Shown: in pieces, positions 1 through 7,815 of the stretch
Numbering within the stretch: position 1 is the stretch's first letter
Layout of the letters: the number at the start of each line of letters is the position of its first letter
Assembly: GCF_024703995.1 (NCBI RefSeq)
Contig: NZ_JAMXQV010000050.1
Location: forward strand, 1-40,229
Source of the DNA: Amycolatopsis iheyensis
GTDB taxonomy: Bacteria > Actinomycetota > Actinomycetes > Mycobacteriales > Pseudonocardiaceae
Direction of reading: 5' to 3'
DNA length: 40,229 nt
Made by a program: the position numbers and the translations under genes
Notes under the pieces: generated by a model
What the model saw: the letters and a program-made list of their open reading frames with translations, nothing else
What the model was told of the DNA's origin: nothing
Databases searched by the model: none

Positions 1-1
1 G

Positions 2-664
2 CAGTCGCCACCCCCGTCGCCGCCGCACGGGCAGCCGGCGGCCCGCCCGTGGACGCCGCCCGCCGGCCAGCCCGGCCCCCGCCCCGGCGGCGCGACGGCG
101 CAGCCCGCGAAGAAGCGAAGCCGCGGCAAGCTCTGGGGCCTGGTCGGCGGCGCGGTGGTCGTCGTGGCCGCGCTCGTCGTCGGCGGGCTCTTCGTGTTCA
201 GCGACGGCCAGGCCGAGACCGGCCGCACCCTGTCGCAGTACGACTTCAAGTTCGTCTCGCCGGAGGACTGGGTCCAGACCGACGACCGGGTCGCCCAGCG
301 GCAGGTCGTGATCCACCCGCAGGAGGACCGGGGCGGCAACGACCTCGTGGTCGCGCAGGAGTACGTCATGGACTACGACGCGACCGCGGACCCGCAAAAG
401 CTCGCCGACGCGATCAAGCACGACGCGGAGCAGAAGCCCCAGCAGTACAGTGCGTTCAACCCGAGCTTGGCCTACCAGGGCAAGACGGTGATCTTCTACC
501 ACGAGAGCAAGGAAGACCGGCCCGACCTCCAGGTCGACTGGTACGTCGTGGCGAAGGGCCGGGTCCGGGTGCACGTCGGCTGCCAGTACGCGACGGCCGC
601 GCTGCGGGACCGGGTCGCCGCCGCCTGCGCGCAGGCCGTGCGGACGGTCGAAATCCTCAACTGA
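2..664 (+). CDS. Type VII secretion-associated protein, Rv3446c-like (5' partial)
   Basis: The reading frame is open from the window edge, so the N-terminus is missing. The visible part begins with a Pro/Gln/Gly-rich stretch and a short basic patch (KKRSRGK). One hydrophobic membrane segment follows (around nt 137-200), then an extracytoplasmic domain of about 145 residues starting near RTLSQYDFKFVSPEDW and ending in GCQYATAALRDRVAAAC. The F.sP.dW opening and the late Cys pair resemble the C-terminal domain of the Rv3446c family of type VII secretion-associated proteins. Position supports this: in M. tuberculosis, Rv3446c lies between eccC4 and esxU in ESX-4, and here esxU/esxT follow. It is probably a single-pass envelope protein of the ESX-4 system. 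Its exact role is unknown in any species I know of. An internal GTG within the membrane segment is a poor start. Confidence 0.7.
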   Translation, partial: QSPPPSPPHGQPAARPWTPPAGQPGPRPGGATAQPAKKRSRGKLWGLVGGAVVVVAALVVGGLFVFSDGQAETGRTLSQYDFKFVSPEDWVQTDDRVAQRQVVIHPQEDRGGNDLVVAQEYVMDYDATADPQKLADAIKHDAEQKPQQYSAFNPSLAYQGKTVIFYHESKEDRPDLQVDWYVVAKGRVRVHVGCQYATAALRDRVAAACAQAVRTVEILN

Positions 665-678
665 GAGGAGGGCACGCG

Positions 679-1041
679 GTGCCGTCCGAAGAGTTTTCCA
701 GCGCCGCGGCGTCCTTCAAGCGGGCCGGGCAGGACGCGGTCACGCACGCGCGGCGCGTCGCCGGCACCGCCCTCGCGCGCAGCCGGCGTCACCACAGCGA
801 AAACGTCGAACTCCTGAAGCGCCACGGCCGCGGCGCGAAGTCCGGCGACCCGACGCCCGGCACGCTGCGCGCGGCCGCCGAACGGTTCCGCCGGGCCCGC
901 GGGCTGAGCGTCCCCGAAGTTCCCGTTCCCGTTCCCGCCGATTCGGTTCCTTCGCGTTCGCAATCTCCCGTCCGGCCCCCTCGATCGGGTGAGGACGACG
1001 ATGACTTTTCCCAGATGCGAATCATGAAACGGGACCGGTGA
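679..1041 (+). CDS. Small basic protein with acidic tail in the ESX-4 locus
   Basis: 120 residues from a GTG that has a strong AGGAGG about 7 nt upstream, 14 nt after the preceding stop, so it is very likely co-transcribed. The N-terminal 80 residues are rich in Arg, Ala and His and predicted helical. A Pro/Val stretch (PEVPVPVPADSVP) follows, then a short tail GEDDDDFSQMRIMKRDR. I recognise no domain. The acidic-Phe-Ser tail is reminiscent of DDEDDFSSTSWLV at the end of the protein encoded at 12619-13107, which sits in a second T7SS-like operon, so a shared accessory role is possible (inference). The same strand is open in frame well upstream of 679, but that stretch overlaps the preceding gene and is a shadow. 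Confidence 0.65.
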   Translation: MPSEEFSSAAASFKRAGQDAVTHARRVAGTALARSRRHHSENVELLKRHGRGAKSGDPTPGTLRAAAERFRRARGLSVPEVPVPVPADSVPSRSQSPVRPPRSGEDDDDFSQMRIMKRDR

Positions 1042-1292
1042 AGATCACTCGCCGTTTGCTGTGCGTGTGCTAACTCCGCTGGTGAGGAACGCATTTTCGG
1101 GTGACGCGTCGCCGAGTCGTGGCCCCGGGGGATAACCCGTGGCGAGCGGTTCCCGGTTCCGGCGTTAACGCAAGCAACTACTTGCGGGCAAAGCACGACA
1201 AGGGGGAACCGGACATGGCAGTGTCTCCGTCGTAGGGCCGTACAACGAACGAGCTTGGTACGGACAACAACTCTTACGAAGGGGGTTCCAGC
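1042..1292 (+). promoter_or_regulatory. Upstream region of the esxU-esxT pair
   Basis: This 251-base gap separates the small basic gene from esxU and probably carries the esx promoter. I see an inverted repeat CCGTAC (1238-1243) / GTACGG (1258-1263) 30-55 bases before the start codon, and a seven-codon mini-ORF (1215-1235, MAVSPS then stop). Neither has a known regulator. No convincing -35/-10 pair is visible. Confidence 0.25.
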
Positions 1293-1610
1293 ATGGCTGG
1301 ATACCAGGGAACACCGCAGCAGTTCACCGAGTCCGAGCAGCGCGTGACCGAGGTCCGCACCAGCATGGACCAGAACCTGGCGACGCTGCGCGACCGCATC
1401 GAGGCCACCCGCGCCGGCTGGCAGGGTGAGGCGCAGAAGGCGTTCGACCACGTCATGATGCGGTTCGACGACGACGCCCGCCAGATGAACCAGGCCCTGC
1501 AGCGCATCGCGGACCTGCTCCAGGAAGCCGGTTCCAAGTACGAGCGTTCCGAGCAGCAGCAGCAGGAGACCATCGCGGCCCTGAACAAGGGCTTCGAGGC
1601 GCTCGGCTGA
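1293..1610 (+). CDS. esxU: WXG100 protein EsxU-like (ESX-4 substrate)
   Basis: 105 residues, the usual WXG100 length, predicted as a helical hairpin with the turn motif W43-Q44-G45. The C-terminal helix contains Y83-E-R-S-E87, matching the YxxxD/E export signal of type VII substrates. ESAT-6-like proteins are exported as heterodimers, and the partner is the next gene, esxT, 60 nt downstream. The order Rv3446c-like, esxU, esxT, then rplM further on matches ESX-4 of M. tuberculosis, which is the basis for the symbol. The ATG at 1293 has GAAGGGGG upstream. The upstream EccC/EccD machinery lies outside the window. Confidence 0.85.
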   Translation: MAGYQGTPQQFTESEQRVTEVRTSMDQNLATLRDRIEATRAGWQGEAQKAFDHVMMRFDDDARQMNQALQRIADLLQEAGSKYERSEQQQQETIAALNKGFEALG

Positions 1611-1670
1611 GCTTGACCGCGGTCTTTCTCTTCTCCACTCCGAACTTTCTCAGCACAGAAGGAGCACATC

Positions 1671-1964
1671 ATGCCTGATGGCGCCAGCATTGTCGTCAAT
1701 TACGCCACCATCCACGCGGCCGCCGAAGACTGCAACAGCACGGGCAACGAGCTGCAGCAGGCGTTCGACCGCCTCAAGGACGACCTGCGTCCGCTGGTCA
1801 CCACCTGGACCGGTAACGCCAAGGAGCAGTACGACCAGGCCCAGCGCACCTGGGACCAGAAGTTCGAGGACCTGAAGCAGGTGCTGGCCCAGATCGCCGC
1901 CGCCCTGCCGCAGATCGCGGACGGCTACCAGAGCACGGACAAGGCCGTCGAGGGTCTGTTCTGA
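1671..1964 (+). CDS. esxT: WXG100 protein EsxT-like (ESX-4 substrate)
   Basis: 97 residues with W46-T47-G48 in the helix-turn-helix loop and Y86-Q-S-T-D90 near the C-terminus. This is the YxxxD form of the T7SS export signal. It is the second member of the esxU-esxT pair and should form the heterodimer with EsxU (known for the family; inferred here). Start ATG 1671 follows AAGGAG. A strong hairpin terminator ends the unit 20 nt downstream, so the ESX-4 transcript probably stops here. Confidence 0.87.
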   Translation: MPDGASIVVNYATIHAAAEDCNSTGNELQQAFDRLKDDLRPLVTTWTGNAKEQYDQAQRTWDQKFEDLKQVLAQIAAALPQIADGYQSTDKAVEGLF

Positions 1965-1983
1965 TCCGGTAGTCCCGGAACGC

Positions 1984-2023
1984 ACGGCGGGCCCGCACTT
2001 CGGTGCGGGGCCCGCCGTTTTCT
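1984..2023 (+). terminator. Rho-independent terminator after esxT
   Basis: Stem ACGGCGGGCCCGCAC (1984-1998), TTCG tetraloop (1999-2002) and a matching right arm (2003-2018, one bulged G), followed by TTTTCTTG. It closes the ESX-4 transcript, and read in the other direction it lies just past the convergent gene at 2061-2423. Confidence 0.85.
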
Positions 2024-2060
2024 TGTGTGGCAAAGTCTTCTATGGCAAAGCCGGTGCCGC

Positions 2061-2423
2061 TCAGCAGTTCACGAAGATGGTGTCCGCCTGACCCGGGTGC
2101 TGGAGGTTCTTCGTGTAGAACTGGCCGACCGACTCGACGTACACGAGACTCGGGACCACGGTCGAGTAGTACATGTCGATCGAGTTCCCGTAGGTGCGCG
2201 CCGACACCGCCCGGTTCGCGATCCCGCTGGGAAGCGCTTCCATGCCGCAGTCGGGCGCGACCCACCGGCTGCCCGAGCCGTCAGCGCCGGTGAAGAGACA
2301 GACTTTGCCGTACGGGCAGCTGTCGTAGGAGGCTTCGGCGACCCCGGCCGCCGCGGTCGTGGCGACGAGCGCCAGCAGCGCGGCGCCGACGACGGATCCG
2401 GTTCTCTTCAGTGCTTTGTGCAA
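2061..2423 (-). CDS. Secreted peptidase inhibitor I36-like protein
   Basis: 120 residues from a TTG start with GAGGG upstream. A signal peptide (MHKALKRTG, then a hydrophobic stretch to AGVAEA) is probably cleaved before SYDSCPYG. The mature ~88 residues begin with CPYGKVCLFTGADGSGSRW and end in FVNC, with four Cys in total. The CPxGxxCLF...G...G start is characteristic of the peptidase inhibitor I36 / SMPI beta-gamma-crystallin-like family of Streptomyces, which includes metalloprotease inhibitors. Many family members have no tested activity, so inhibition is inferred. It is the first of three minus-strand envelope genes inserted between esxT and rplM compared with M. tuberculosis; a 105-nt gap from the next one suggests its own promoter. 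Confidence 0.72.
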   Translation of the reverse strand: MHKALKRTGSVVGAALLALVATTAAAGVAEASYDSCPYGKVCLFTGADGSGSRWVAPDCGMEALPSGIANRAVSARTYGNSIDMYYSTVVPSLVYVESVGQFYTKNLQHPGQADTIFVNC

Positions 2424-2528
2424 GTTCCCACCCTCGGTTCGGTTGGTGATTCGCCACGAACCTATCGGGTGCGCCCACCGTTTTCCGGCAGGTCGGAGTC
2501 GATCACTCCGTTGGAGCAGTGCCGGGAC

Positions 2529-3227
2529 TCAGTGCGGTGCGCCGACCTCGTACTCGGGGCGGTCGTTGAGCACCCGCACCGTCACCTTCTTGTCCTGCCC
2601 GCCGATCTGCACCGTGCAGTCGAACGTCGTGCCGTTCTGCGCGGCCTGGTTCGCCGGGCAGGACGCGTTCTTCACGTCCGGCTCGCCGTAGCTCTCGTTG
2701 AGGACCTTGACCACACCGTCCTGAAGGGACTGTTGGTCGAGGACGTCACCGCGGAACGCGCCCAGCAGCCACGTCGCGCCGCCGCCGATCGCGAGCACCA
2801 GCACCGCGACGCCGGCGATCACCAACGGCTTCTTCGACTTCGGCTTCTTCGCCGGCTCCGCGCCGAACGCGCCGAGGCCGCCGTACTGCGTCGGCTGGAA
2901 CCCGCCGCCGTACTGGCCCGGCTGCGGCGCGGGCCACCCACCCGGCGGGCTCGGCTGCTGCTGAGGCGTCGGCGCGGACGGCGGCTGCCACGGCGCACCC
3001 GGCTGCTGTTGCTGCCACGGCCCGGAAAACGACCCGGTCGAGGCGGGCTGCCCCTGGTTCCACTGGCCGGTGTAGGAGCCCGTCCCCGGATCCGCGGTCT
3101 GCTGCCACTGCCCGGCGTGCGGGCCGGTCGGCTGCTGCTCGGGCTGCCACCCCGCGGGGGCGCCGGGCGCCGGGGGCTGCCACCACTGCGGGTCGGACGG
3201 CTGGGGCGGCTGGGGCGGTTGGTTCAT
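2529..3227 (-). CDS. Pro/Gln/Trp-rich single-pass membrane protein with C-terminal DUF4333 domain
   Basis: 232 residues. Residues 1-125 are low complexity, rich in Pro, Gln, Gly and Trp (repeats of the type GQWQQ, TGQWNQG), and presumably cytoplasmic. A KKPKSKK cluster precedes one membrane segment (VIAGVAVLVLAIGGGATWLLGAF is its core). The C-terminal ~70 residues, from VLDQQSLQDGVVKVL through NASCPANQAAQNGTTFDCTV, match DUF4333, a small actinobacterial extracytoplasmic domain with a conserved Cys pair. Function unknown. It lies 29 nt downstream of the lipoprotein gene on the same strand, so the two probably form an operon. ATG 3227 is preceded by GAGGTGAG. Confidence 0.75.
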   Translation of the reverse strand: MNQPPQPPQPSDPQWWQPPAPGAPAGWQPEQQPTGPHAGQWQQTADPGTGSYTGQWNQGQPASTGSFSGPWQQQQPGAPWQPPSAPTPQQQPSPPGGWPAPQPGQYGGGFQPTQYGGLGAFGAEPAKKPKSKKPLVIAGVAVLVLAIGGGATWLLGAFRGDVLDQQSLQDGVVKVLNESYGEPDVKNASCPANQAAQNGTTFDCTVQIGGQDKKVTVRVLNDRPEYEVGAPH

Positions 3228-3256
3228 CGGAGCTCACCTCGGGTCGTGGCCACGGA

Positions 3257-4150
3257 TCAGTTGCCCTGCGCTTCGCCGAGGCGCTGGTTGAAGGCGTCCT
3301 TCGCGGCCTGGTCCGGCAGTACGGTGATCTGCGACGCGTCCGGCAGCTTCGGCATGTCCTGCAGGCTCGCCTTGCCGGTGAACCGGAAGTCGTACTTGAG
3401 CTCGAGGTTGTGGCCGTCGCCGGAGAACTTGGCGTCCATCCCGAACGAGACCAGGCTGCCGTCGGGGTTCAGCGTGATCGTCGTGGGCACCAGGGCCTTC
3501 TTCAGCTCCGGCCCGACCTCGTCGAGCAGGCTCTGCGGCAGGATCTCGACCTTGTTCTTGACGAAGACCTCGAACGGCACGTTGACGGTCAGCGCGGTCT
3601 TCCCGTCGCCGAGGCTCTTCGCCCCCCGGACCGCGCGCTTGTCGGCCTTGTAAGCGTCCACGGTCGAGTCCGCCATCCGGCACGGCGTCCGGACCCCGTT
3701 CCAGGCGCACGGGATGATCAGGCCGGCCGCCGGCTTCGGCTCCGACACCCACGCCGTCGGCGACACGCCCTTCGTCACGTAGAACGGGCCGAGGTAGGTG
3801 TACTCGACCGCGCCGTCCGCGGGGGTGTACGTGTCGATGATCTCGTCGGGGTTCTTCTGTGACCGGTGCCGCACCACCCGGTTCTCCGGGTTGCCGGTGC
3901 GCGCCGACGTCACGATGCTGTGGATCCACTTGTCGTCGAACTTGAAGTAGGCGTCGAGCGAGTTGGTGACGTCCCGCGTGTCGGTGATGGCGTCCCCGAG
4001 CTTGCCGATGACCTGTTCGAACTTGCCGCCGACGTAGTCCGCCGCGTCGTCGCCCTTCGGCAGGGCGGTGCCCGCCTTCGCCGTGCCGCAGGCGCTGACC
4101 AGGGCCAGGACGGCGGCCAGCACGAAGATCGCCCTCGGTCGTTTGCTCAT
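3257..4150 (-). CDS. Putative lipoprotein of unknown function
   Basis: 297 residues. The N-terminus is a lipoprotein signal peptide (MSKRPRAIFVLAAVLALVSAC) with lipobox LVSAC, so Cys21 should be lipidated. The exported part (~275 residues) has no motif I can name. A pair of Cys (PCAWNGVRTPC) could form a disulfide, and the C-terminal half alternates strand-like stretches (TALTVNVPFEVFV, TTITLNPDGSLVSF), as in LppX/LprG-like beta-sheet lipoproteins, though the similarity is only in overall style. The start has AGGGGA 6 nt upstream. It heads the minus-strand pair with the DUF4333 gene and is divergent from rplM. Confidence 0.65.
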   Translation of the reverse strand: MSKRPRAIFVLAAVLALVSACGTAKAGTALPKGDDAADYVGGKFEQVIGKLGDAITDTRDVTNSLDAYFKFDDKWIHSIVTSARTGNPENRVVRHRSQKNPDEIIDTYTPADGAVEYTYLGPFYVTKGVSPTAWVSEPKPAAGLIIPCAWNGVRTPCRMADSTVDAYKADKRAVRGAKSLGDGKTALTVNVPFEVFVKNKVEILPQSLLDEVGPELKKALVPTTITLNPDGSLVSFGMDAKFSGDGHNLELKYDFRFTGKASLQDMPKLPDASQITVLPDQAAKDAFNQRLGEAQGN

Positions 4151-4324
4151 AGCGCGTCCCCTGCTCGATGTGCCGCCCGGATCGTCTCATCCTCGCGTGT
4201 CGGGTCGGCGCGTGCGGGCACTTCGCCGGGAAAACCGGGTAGAGTCCGGCTGCGCCCGGGCCGGTCGAGGCCGGAAGCGGGCGGCTCCACCCACCCCGAT
4301 GCACGGGTGCGGTGGGCGTGGGGG

Positions 4325-4410
4325 TATCTTTACATGTCGTTGTGCGCTGCGGCGCGAAAGCGCTAGGCCCGCACAGAACCCACACGCAATGTTGACGACG
4401 AGGTAGACCC
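4325..4410 (+). promoter_or_regulatory. Probable promoter and leader of rplM-rpsI
   Basis: A TATCTT hexamer (4325-4330) lies in a locally AT-rich patch about 80 nt before the TTG start of rplM and is the best -10 candidate. The -35 is not evident. The leader between it and rplM contains a potential small stem (GCGCTGCGGCGC / AAGCGC area, 4344-4362). Whether it is an autoregulatory r-protein leader cannot be judged by eye. Confidence 0.3.
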
Positions 4411-4863
4411 TTGCCCACGTACAGCCCCAAGCCCGGCGACGTCACTCGTGCCTGGCACGTGATCGACGCCGAGGATGTCGTGCTCGGAAGGCTGGCGACC
4501 GAGGTCGCCACGCTGCTGCGCGGCAAGCACAAGCCGACCTACGCCCCGCACGTGGACACCGGTGACTTCGTCATCATCGTCAACGCCGAGAAGGTCGCGC
4601 TCACCGGTAACAAGCGCGAGCAGAAGTTCGCCTACCGGCACAGCGGTTACCCCGGCGGCCTGCGCAAGCGCTCCTTCGGTGAGCTGCTCGACACCAAGCC
4701 CGAGCACCTCGTCGAGAAGGTCGTCAAGGGCATGCTGCCGAAGAACAAGCTCGGCCGCGCCCAGGCGAAGAAGCTGAAGGTCTACGCCGGCGCTGAGCAC
4801 CCGCACGCCGCGCAGCAGCCGCAGGCGCGCGAGATCACCAAGATCGCGCAGGTCGCGCAGTGA
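4411..4863 (+). CDS. rplM: 50S ribosomal protein L13
   Basis: 150 residues, typical length for actinobacterial L13. The sequence MPTYSPKPGDVTRAWHVIDA at the N-terminus and the block HSGYPGGLRKRSFGELL are hallmark L13 signatures. It binds 23S rRNA early in assembly of the large subunit. The start is TTG 4411, chosen because translation from it gives the conserved N-terminus and GACGAGG lies 9 nt upstream. Its stop overlaps the rpsI start (GTGA), so the two are translationally coupled, as in nearly all bacteria. Confidence 0.97.
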   Translation: MPTYSPKPGDVTRAWHVIDAEDVVLGRLATEVATLLRGKHKPTYAPHVDTGDFVIIVNAEKVALTGNKREQKFAYRHSGYPGGLRKRSFGELLDTKPEHLVEKVVKGMLPKNKLGRAQAKKLKVYAGAEHPHAAQQPQAREITKIAQVAQ

Positions 4864-5399
4864 GTGAGGAACAGTCTGTGACCAGCACCGAGACCGAGAC
4901 CCCCGAGGTCGTCGAGACCACGGAGGCGACCGAGACCGGCGCCGTGGCCACCAGCGAGACCCCGGTCGCCACCAGCGAGTCGGAAGCCGCGCCGCGCCCG
5001 TCGCGCGCCGCCGGCGGCAACGCGCAGACCGTCGGCCGCCGCAAGGAAGCCGTCGTCCGCGTGCGGGTCGTCCCGGGCACCGGTGAGTTCAAGCTCAACG
5101 GCCGCACCCTCGAGGAGTACTTCCCGAACAAGGTGCACCAGCAGCTCATCCGTGAGCCGCTGGTCCTGGTCGAGAAGCCGGACTCGTTCGACATCTTCGC
5201 CAACCTGCACGGTGGCGGCGTCTCCGGCCAGGCCGGCGCGCTGCGCCTGGCGATCGCCCGCGCCCTCATCGAGGTCGACGCCGACGACCGCCCGGCCCTC
5301 AAGAAGGCCGGCTTCCTGACCCGTGACGCGCGCGCCACGGAGCGGAAGAAGTACGGCCTCAAGAAGGCCCGCAAGGCCCCGCAGTACAGCAAGCGCTGA
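4860..5399 (+). CDS. rpsI: 30S ribosomal protein S9
   Basis: 179 residues. A Thr/Glu/Ala-rich extension of about 55 residues precedes the conserved core that starts at QTVGRRKEAVVRVRV. Such acidic N-terminal extensions are common in actinobacterial S9. The core contains LHGGGVSGQAGALRLAIARAL and ends in the invariant SKR tail that reaches toward the P-site tRNA. GTG 4860 overlaps the rplM stop by 4 nt. A near-perfect terminator follows. Confidence 0.97.
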   Translation: MSEEQSVTSTETETPEVVETTEATETGAVATSETPVATSESEAAPRPSRAAGGNAQTVGRRKEAVVRVRVVPGTGEFKLNGRTLEEYFPNKVHQQLIREPLVLVEKPDSFDIFANLHGGGVSGQAGALRLAIARALIEVDADDRPALKKAGFLTRDARATERKKYGLKKARKAPQYSKR

Positions 5400-5420
5400 T
5401 CGCGCCTCTGGCGCAACCCA

Positions 5421-5463
5421 CTGGAGCGCCCATCCGTCCATCGGATGGGCGCTCCAGTCTTTT
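5421..5463 (+). terminator. Terminator after rpsI
   Basis: A perfect 16-bp stem CTGGAGCGCCCATCCG (5421-5436) / (5442-5457) with a 5-nt loop and a TCTTTT tract. It ends the rplM-rpsI transcript and separates it from glmM. Confidence 0.92.
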
Positions 5464-5533
5464 CAGGGGTGTTTCGTCTCCGCGCTCCGGAGCGACACTT
5501 CGGGGGCGGGGGAAGGCGGTCCGCCCACGCCGC

Positions 5534-5539
5534 TAGGTT
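5534..5539 (+). promoter_or_regulatory. Possible -10 element for glmM
   Basis: TAGGTT fits the actinobacterial TANNNT -10 pattern, in the 120-nt gap between the rpsI terminator and glmM, 45 nt before the start codon. No clear -35 is seen. Confidence 0.3.
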
Positions 5540-5583
5540 GTCGTGGTCATTCCACTGGGTGACCGCACTGAGGAGGTCGATCG

Positions 5584-6918
5584 ATGGCACGCCTGTTCGG
5601 TACCGACGGGGTACGTGGCCTGGCCAACGCCGAGCTGACGCCGGAACTGGCCCTGGCCCTGGCGGCCAGCGCCGCCCGCGTGCTCGCCGCGCACGACCGC
5701 TCGCACCGGCCCGTCGCGGTCGTCGGCCGTGACCCGCGCGCCAGTGGCGAGATGCTCGAAGCCGCCGTCGTCGCCGGCCTCACCTCCGCGGGGGCCGACG
5801 TCCTGCGCGTCGGCGTCCTGCCGACGCCGGCCGTCGCCTACCTGGTCGGCTCGCTCGAGGCCGACCTGGGCGTGATGATCTCCGCGTCGCACAACCCGAT
5901 GCCCGACAACGGCATCAAGCTCTTCGCCGCGGGTGGGCACAAGCTCCCCGACGGCATCGAGGACGAGATCGAAGCCGGCCTCGCGGACGGCAAGATCCGC
6001 CCGACCGGTGCCGGTGTGGGCCGCGTCACCGACGTCGAGGACGCCCTCGACCGCTACGCCACCCACCTGGTCGACGCGACGCCGAACCCGCTCGCCGGGC
6101 TGAAGATCGTCGTCGACTGCGCGAACGGTGCGTCGTCGGCCGCCGCGCCCGAGATCTACCGCCGGGCGGGCGCCGAGGTCGTCGCGCTGTTCGCCGAGCC
6201 GGACGGCGTCAACATCAACGAGCACTGCGGCTCGAACCACCCGGAGAAGCTGCGCAAGGCCGTCGTCGAGCACGGCGCGGACCTCGGCATCGCCCACGAC
6301 GGCGACGCCGACCGCTGCGTGGCCGTCGACTCCGCCGGCGAGCTCGTCGACGGCGACCAGATCATGGCTGTCTTGGCGCTCGCGCTGGCCGAGTCCGGTG
6401 AGCTGCACAAGGACACCCTGGTCGCGACCGTGATGAGCAACCTCGGCCTGCACCTGGCCATGAAGGCGCACGGCATCACCGTCGTGACGACCGCGGTCGG
6501 CGACCGCTACGTCCTCGAGGAGCTGCGCGCGAGCGGCTTCGCCCTCGGTGGCGAGCAGTCCGGCCACGTGGTGCTGCCGGCGCACGCCACGACCGGCGAC
6601 GGCCTGCTGACCGCGCTGCGCCTGATGAGCCGCATGGCCGAGACGGGCAAGTCCCTCGCCGACCTGGCGGCCGTGATGAACCGGCTGCCGCAGGTGCTGG
6701 TGAACGTCCCGGTCGCGGACAAGACGGCGGTCGCCCACTCCGCCGAGGTCCGCGACGCCGTCGGCGAGGTCGAAGCCGAGCTGGGTGAGGAAGGCCGGGT
6801 GCTGCTGCGCCCGTCCGGCACCGAGCAGCTGGTCCGCGTGATGGTCGAGGCTCCGGCGCAGGCGACGGCCCAGGCCGCGGCCGACCGCCTCGCGGGTGTC
6901 GTCTCAGCGGTTTCCTGA
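5584..6918 (+). CDS. glmM: Phosphoglucosamine mutase
   Basis: 444 residues, standard GlmM length. It converts glucosamine-6-phosphate to glucosamine-1-phosphate on the way to UDP-GlcNAc for peptidoglycan. The phosphoserine loop is I99-S-A-S102-H-N-P (S102 is the phosphorylated residue), the metal loop is D239-G-D-A-D-R244, the sugar-binding loop is GGEQSGH, and the phosphate-binding loop near the C-terminus is RPSGTEQLVRVM. ATG 5584 has GAGGAGG 7 nt upstream. The substrate is made by GlmS, encoded at 14318 in this window. The rpsI-glmM order is the same as in M. tuberculosis. Confidence 0.97.
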   Translation: MARLFGTDGVRGLANAELTPELALALAASAARVLAAHDRSHRPVAVVGRDPRASGEMLEAAVVAGLTSAGADVLRVGVLPTPAVAYLVGSLEADLGVMISASHNPMPDNGIKLFAAGGHKLPDGIEDEIEAGLADGKIRPTGAGVGRVTDVEDALDRYATHLVDATPNPLAGLKIVVDCANGASSAAAPEIYRRAGAEVVALFAEPDGVNINEHCGSNHPEKLRKAVVEHGADLGIAHDGDADRCVAVDSAGELVDGDQIMAVLALALAESGELHKDTLVATVMSNLGLHLAMKAHGITVVTTAVGDRYVLEELRASGFALGGEQSGHVVLPAHATTGDGLLTALRLMSRMAETGKSLADLAAVMNRLPQVLVNVPVADKTAVAHSAEVRDAVGEVEAELGEEGRVLLRPSGTEQLVRVMVEAPAQATAQAAADRLAGVVSAVS

Positions 6919-7785
6919 CCGGGTGACCACGGCCTTCGCCAGGCCGTGGAACACCGGATGGCTCTTCCACACCACCTCGCCGACCTCGCAGCCGCCGTCG
7001 AGGAGCTTCGCCAACGCCGTGAGCGCGACCTCGCCCTCGGCCAGCGCGACGCCCGAACCCGGGCAGGCGTGCCGGCCGAGGCCGAACGGGAGACCGTCGG
7101 TCAAGGACACCGCCACCGGTCCGCCGGCGCCGAAGCGCAGGACGTAGCGGGCCGGGCAGATCGACGTCACCAGCTCACGGACGCTCCGCGGGCCCGAGGT
7201 CGCCAGCTCCAGCCCGGCGCAGGCCAGGAAGTTCAGCGAGTTCTCGTAGGCCGCGTGGGCCAGCACCACCGGGTTGAGCATCAGCTCGTCGTCGTCGAGC
7301 CGGCCGGCCGCGTGGGCCGTCCGCAACGCCGTCAGGCCGCCCGGCCCGGCCGCGGTCCGGCTGAGCTGCACCGCGAGCCGGAACGCCGACGTCTGCCCGG
7401 CGCGGTCCGCGCCGCCGAAGACGTCGAGGTTCGCCGTCGTCCGCTCCAGGTGGTCCAGGAAGACGTCGTCGAGCGGCACGCCCAGCACCGCCGAGGTCAC
7501 CGCGCCCGCCACCGGCCGCGCGAAGTCGCGCACGAGGTCGAACGCCGGCCCGAGGCCGCCCACGACGGCTTCGATCGTCGCGAGCACCGGGTCCGGCAGC
7601 GGCTCGAGGCCGGCGATGATCTCCCGCAGCACCCCGCGCACCCGGGTGTGGCCGTCGCCGTCGCGCAGCAGCACACTGGGTGAGCCGGCGCCGGGATCCG
7701 ACGTCAGGTCCGGGGACCGAAGGGCGTGTACGCACGCTTCGCGGCCGGTGACCACGCCGATCCCGTGCAGCTCGAACTCGTCCAT
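6904..7785 (-). CDS. Short cytochrome P450-like protein lacking canonical K-helix and meander
   Basis: 293 residues versus about 400 for a normal bacterial P450. The heme-thiolate motif is clear: F234-G-L-G-R-H-A-C241-P-G. A C-helix-like HTRVRGVL (46-53) and an I-helix-like AHAAYENS (176-183, usually A-G-x-E/D-T) are also visible. The K-helix ExxR is not: the best candidate is RELVTS (203-208), with Thr where Arg should be. From there to the Cys loop only about 30 residues remain instead of roughly 70, and the N-terminal A-helix/beta-1 region is missing too. It may be a catalytically altered or degenerate P450, or a specialised one acting on a carrier-bound chain. It is divergent from the FAAL gene with only 30 nt between starts, and its 3' end overlaps the end of glmM by 15 nt. 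The minus strand is open far beyond 7785, but that part overlaps the FAAL gene. Confidence 0.7.
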   Translation of the reverse strand: MDEFELHGIGVVTGREACVHALRSPDLTSDPGAGSPSVLLRDGDGHTRVRGVLREIIAGLEPLPDPVLATIEAVVGGLGPAFDLVRDFARPVAGAVTSAVLGVPLDDVFLDHLERTTANLDVFGGADRAGQTSAFRLAVQLSRTAAGPGGLTALRTAHAAGRLDDDELMLNPVVLAHAAYENSLNFLACAGLELATSGPRSVRELVTSICPARYVLRFGAGGPVAVSLTDGLPFGLGRHACPGSGVALAEGEVALTALAKLLDGGCEVGEVVWKSHPVFHGLAKAVVTRSGNR

Positions 7786-7815
7786 CGCTTCGACACGGTA
7801 GGGCAGGATGGGGCC

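Noticed and set aside
1215..1235. Seven-codon leader peptide upstream of esxU
   Set aside because: No attenuator structure or codon bias accompanies it; kept only as a remark in the upstream region.
2025..3653. Plus-strand 542-codon open frame over the I36/DUF4333/lipoprotein genes
   Set aside because: The minus-strand genes have signal peptides, a lipobox and known domains; the plus frame has none and is Arg-rich.
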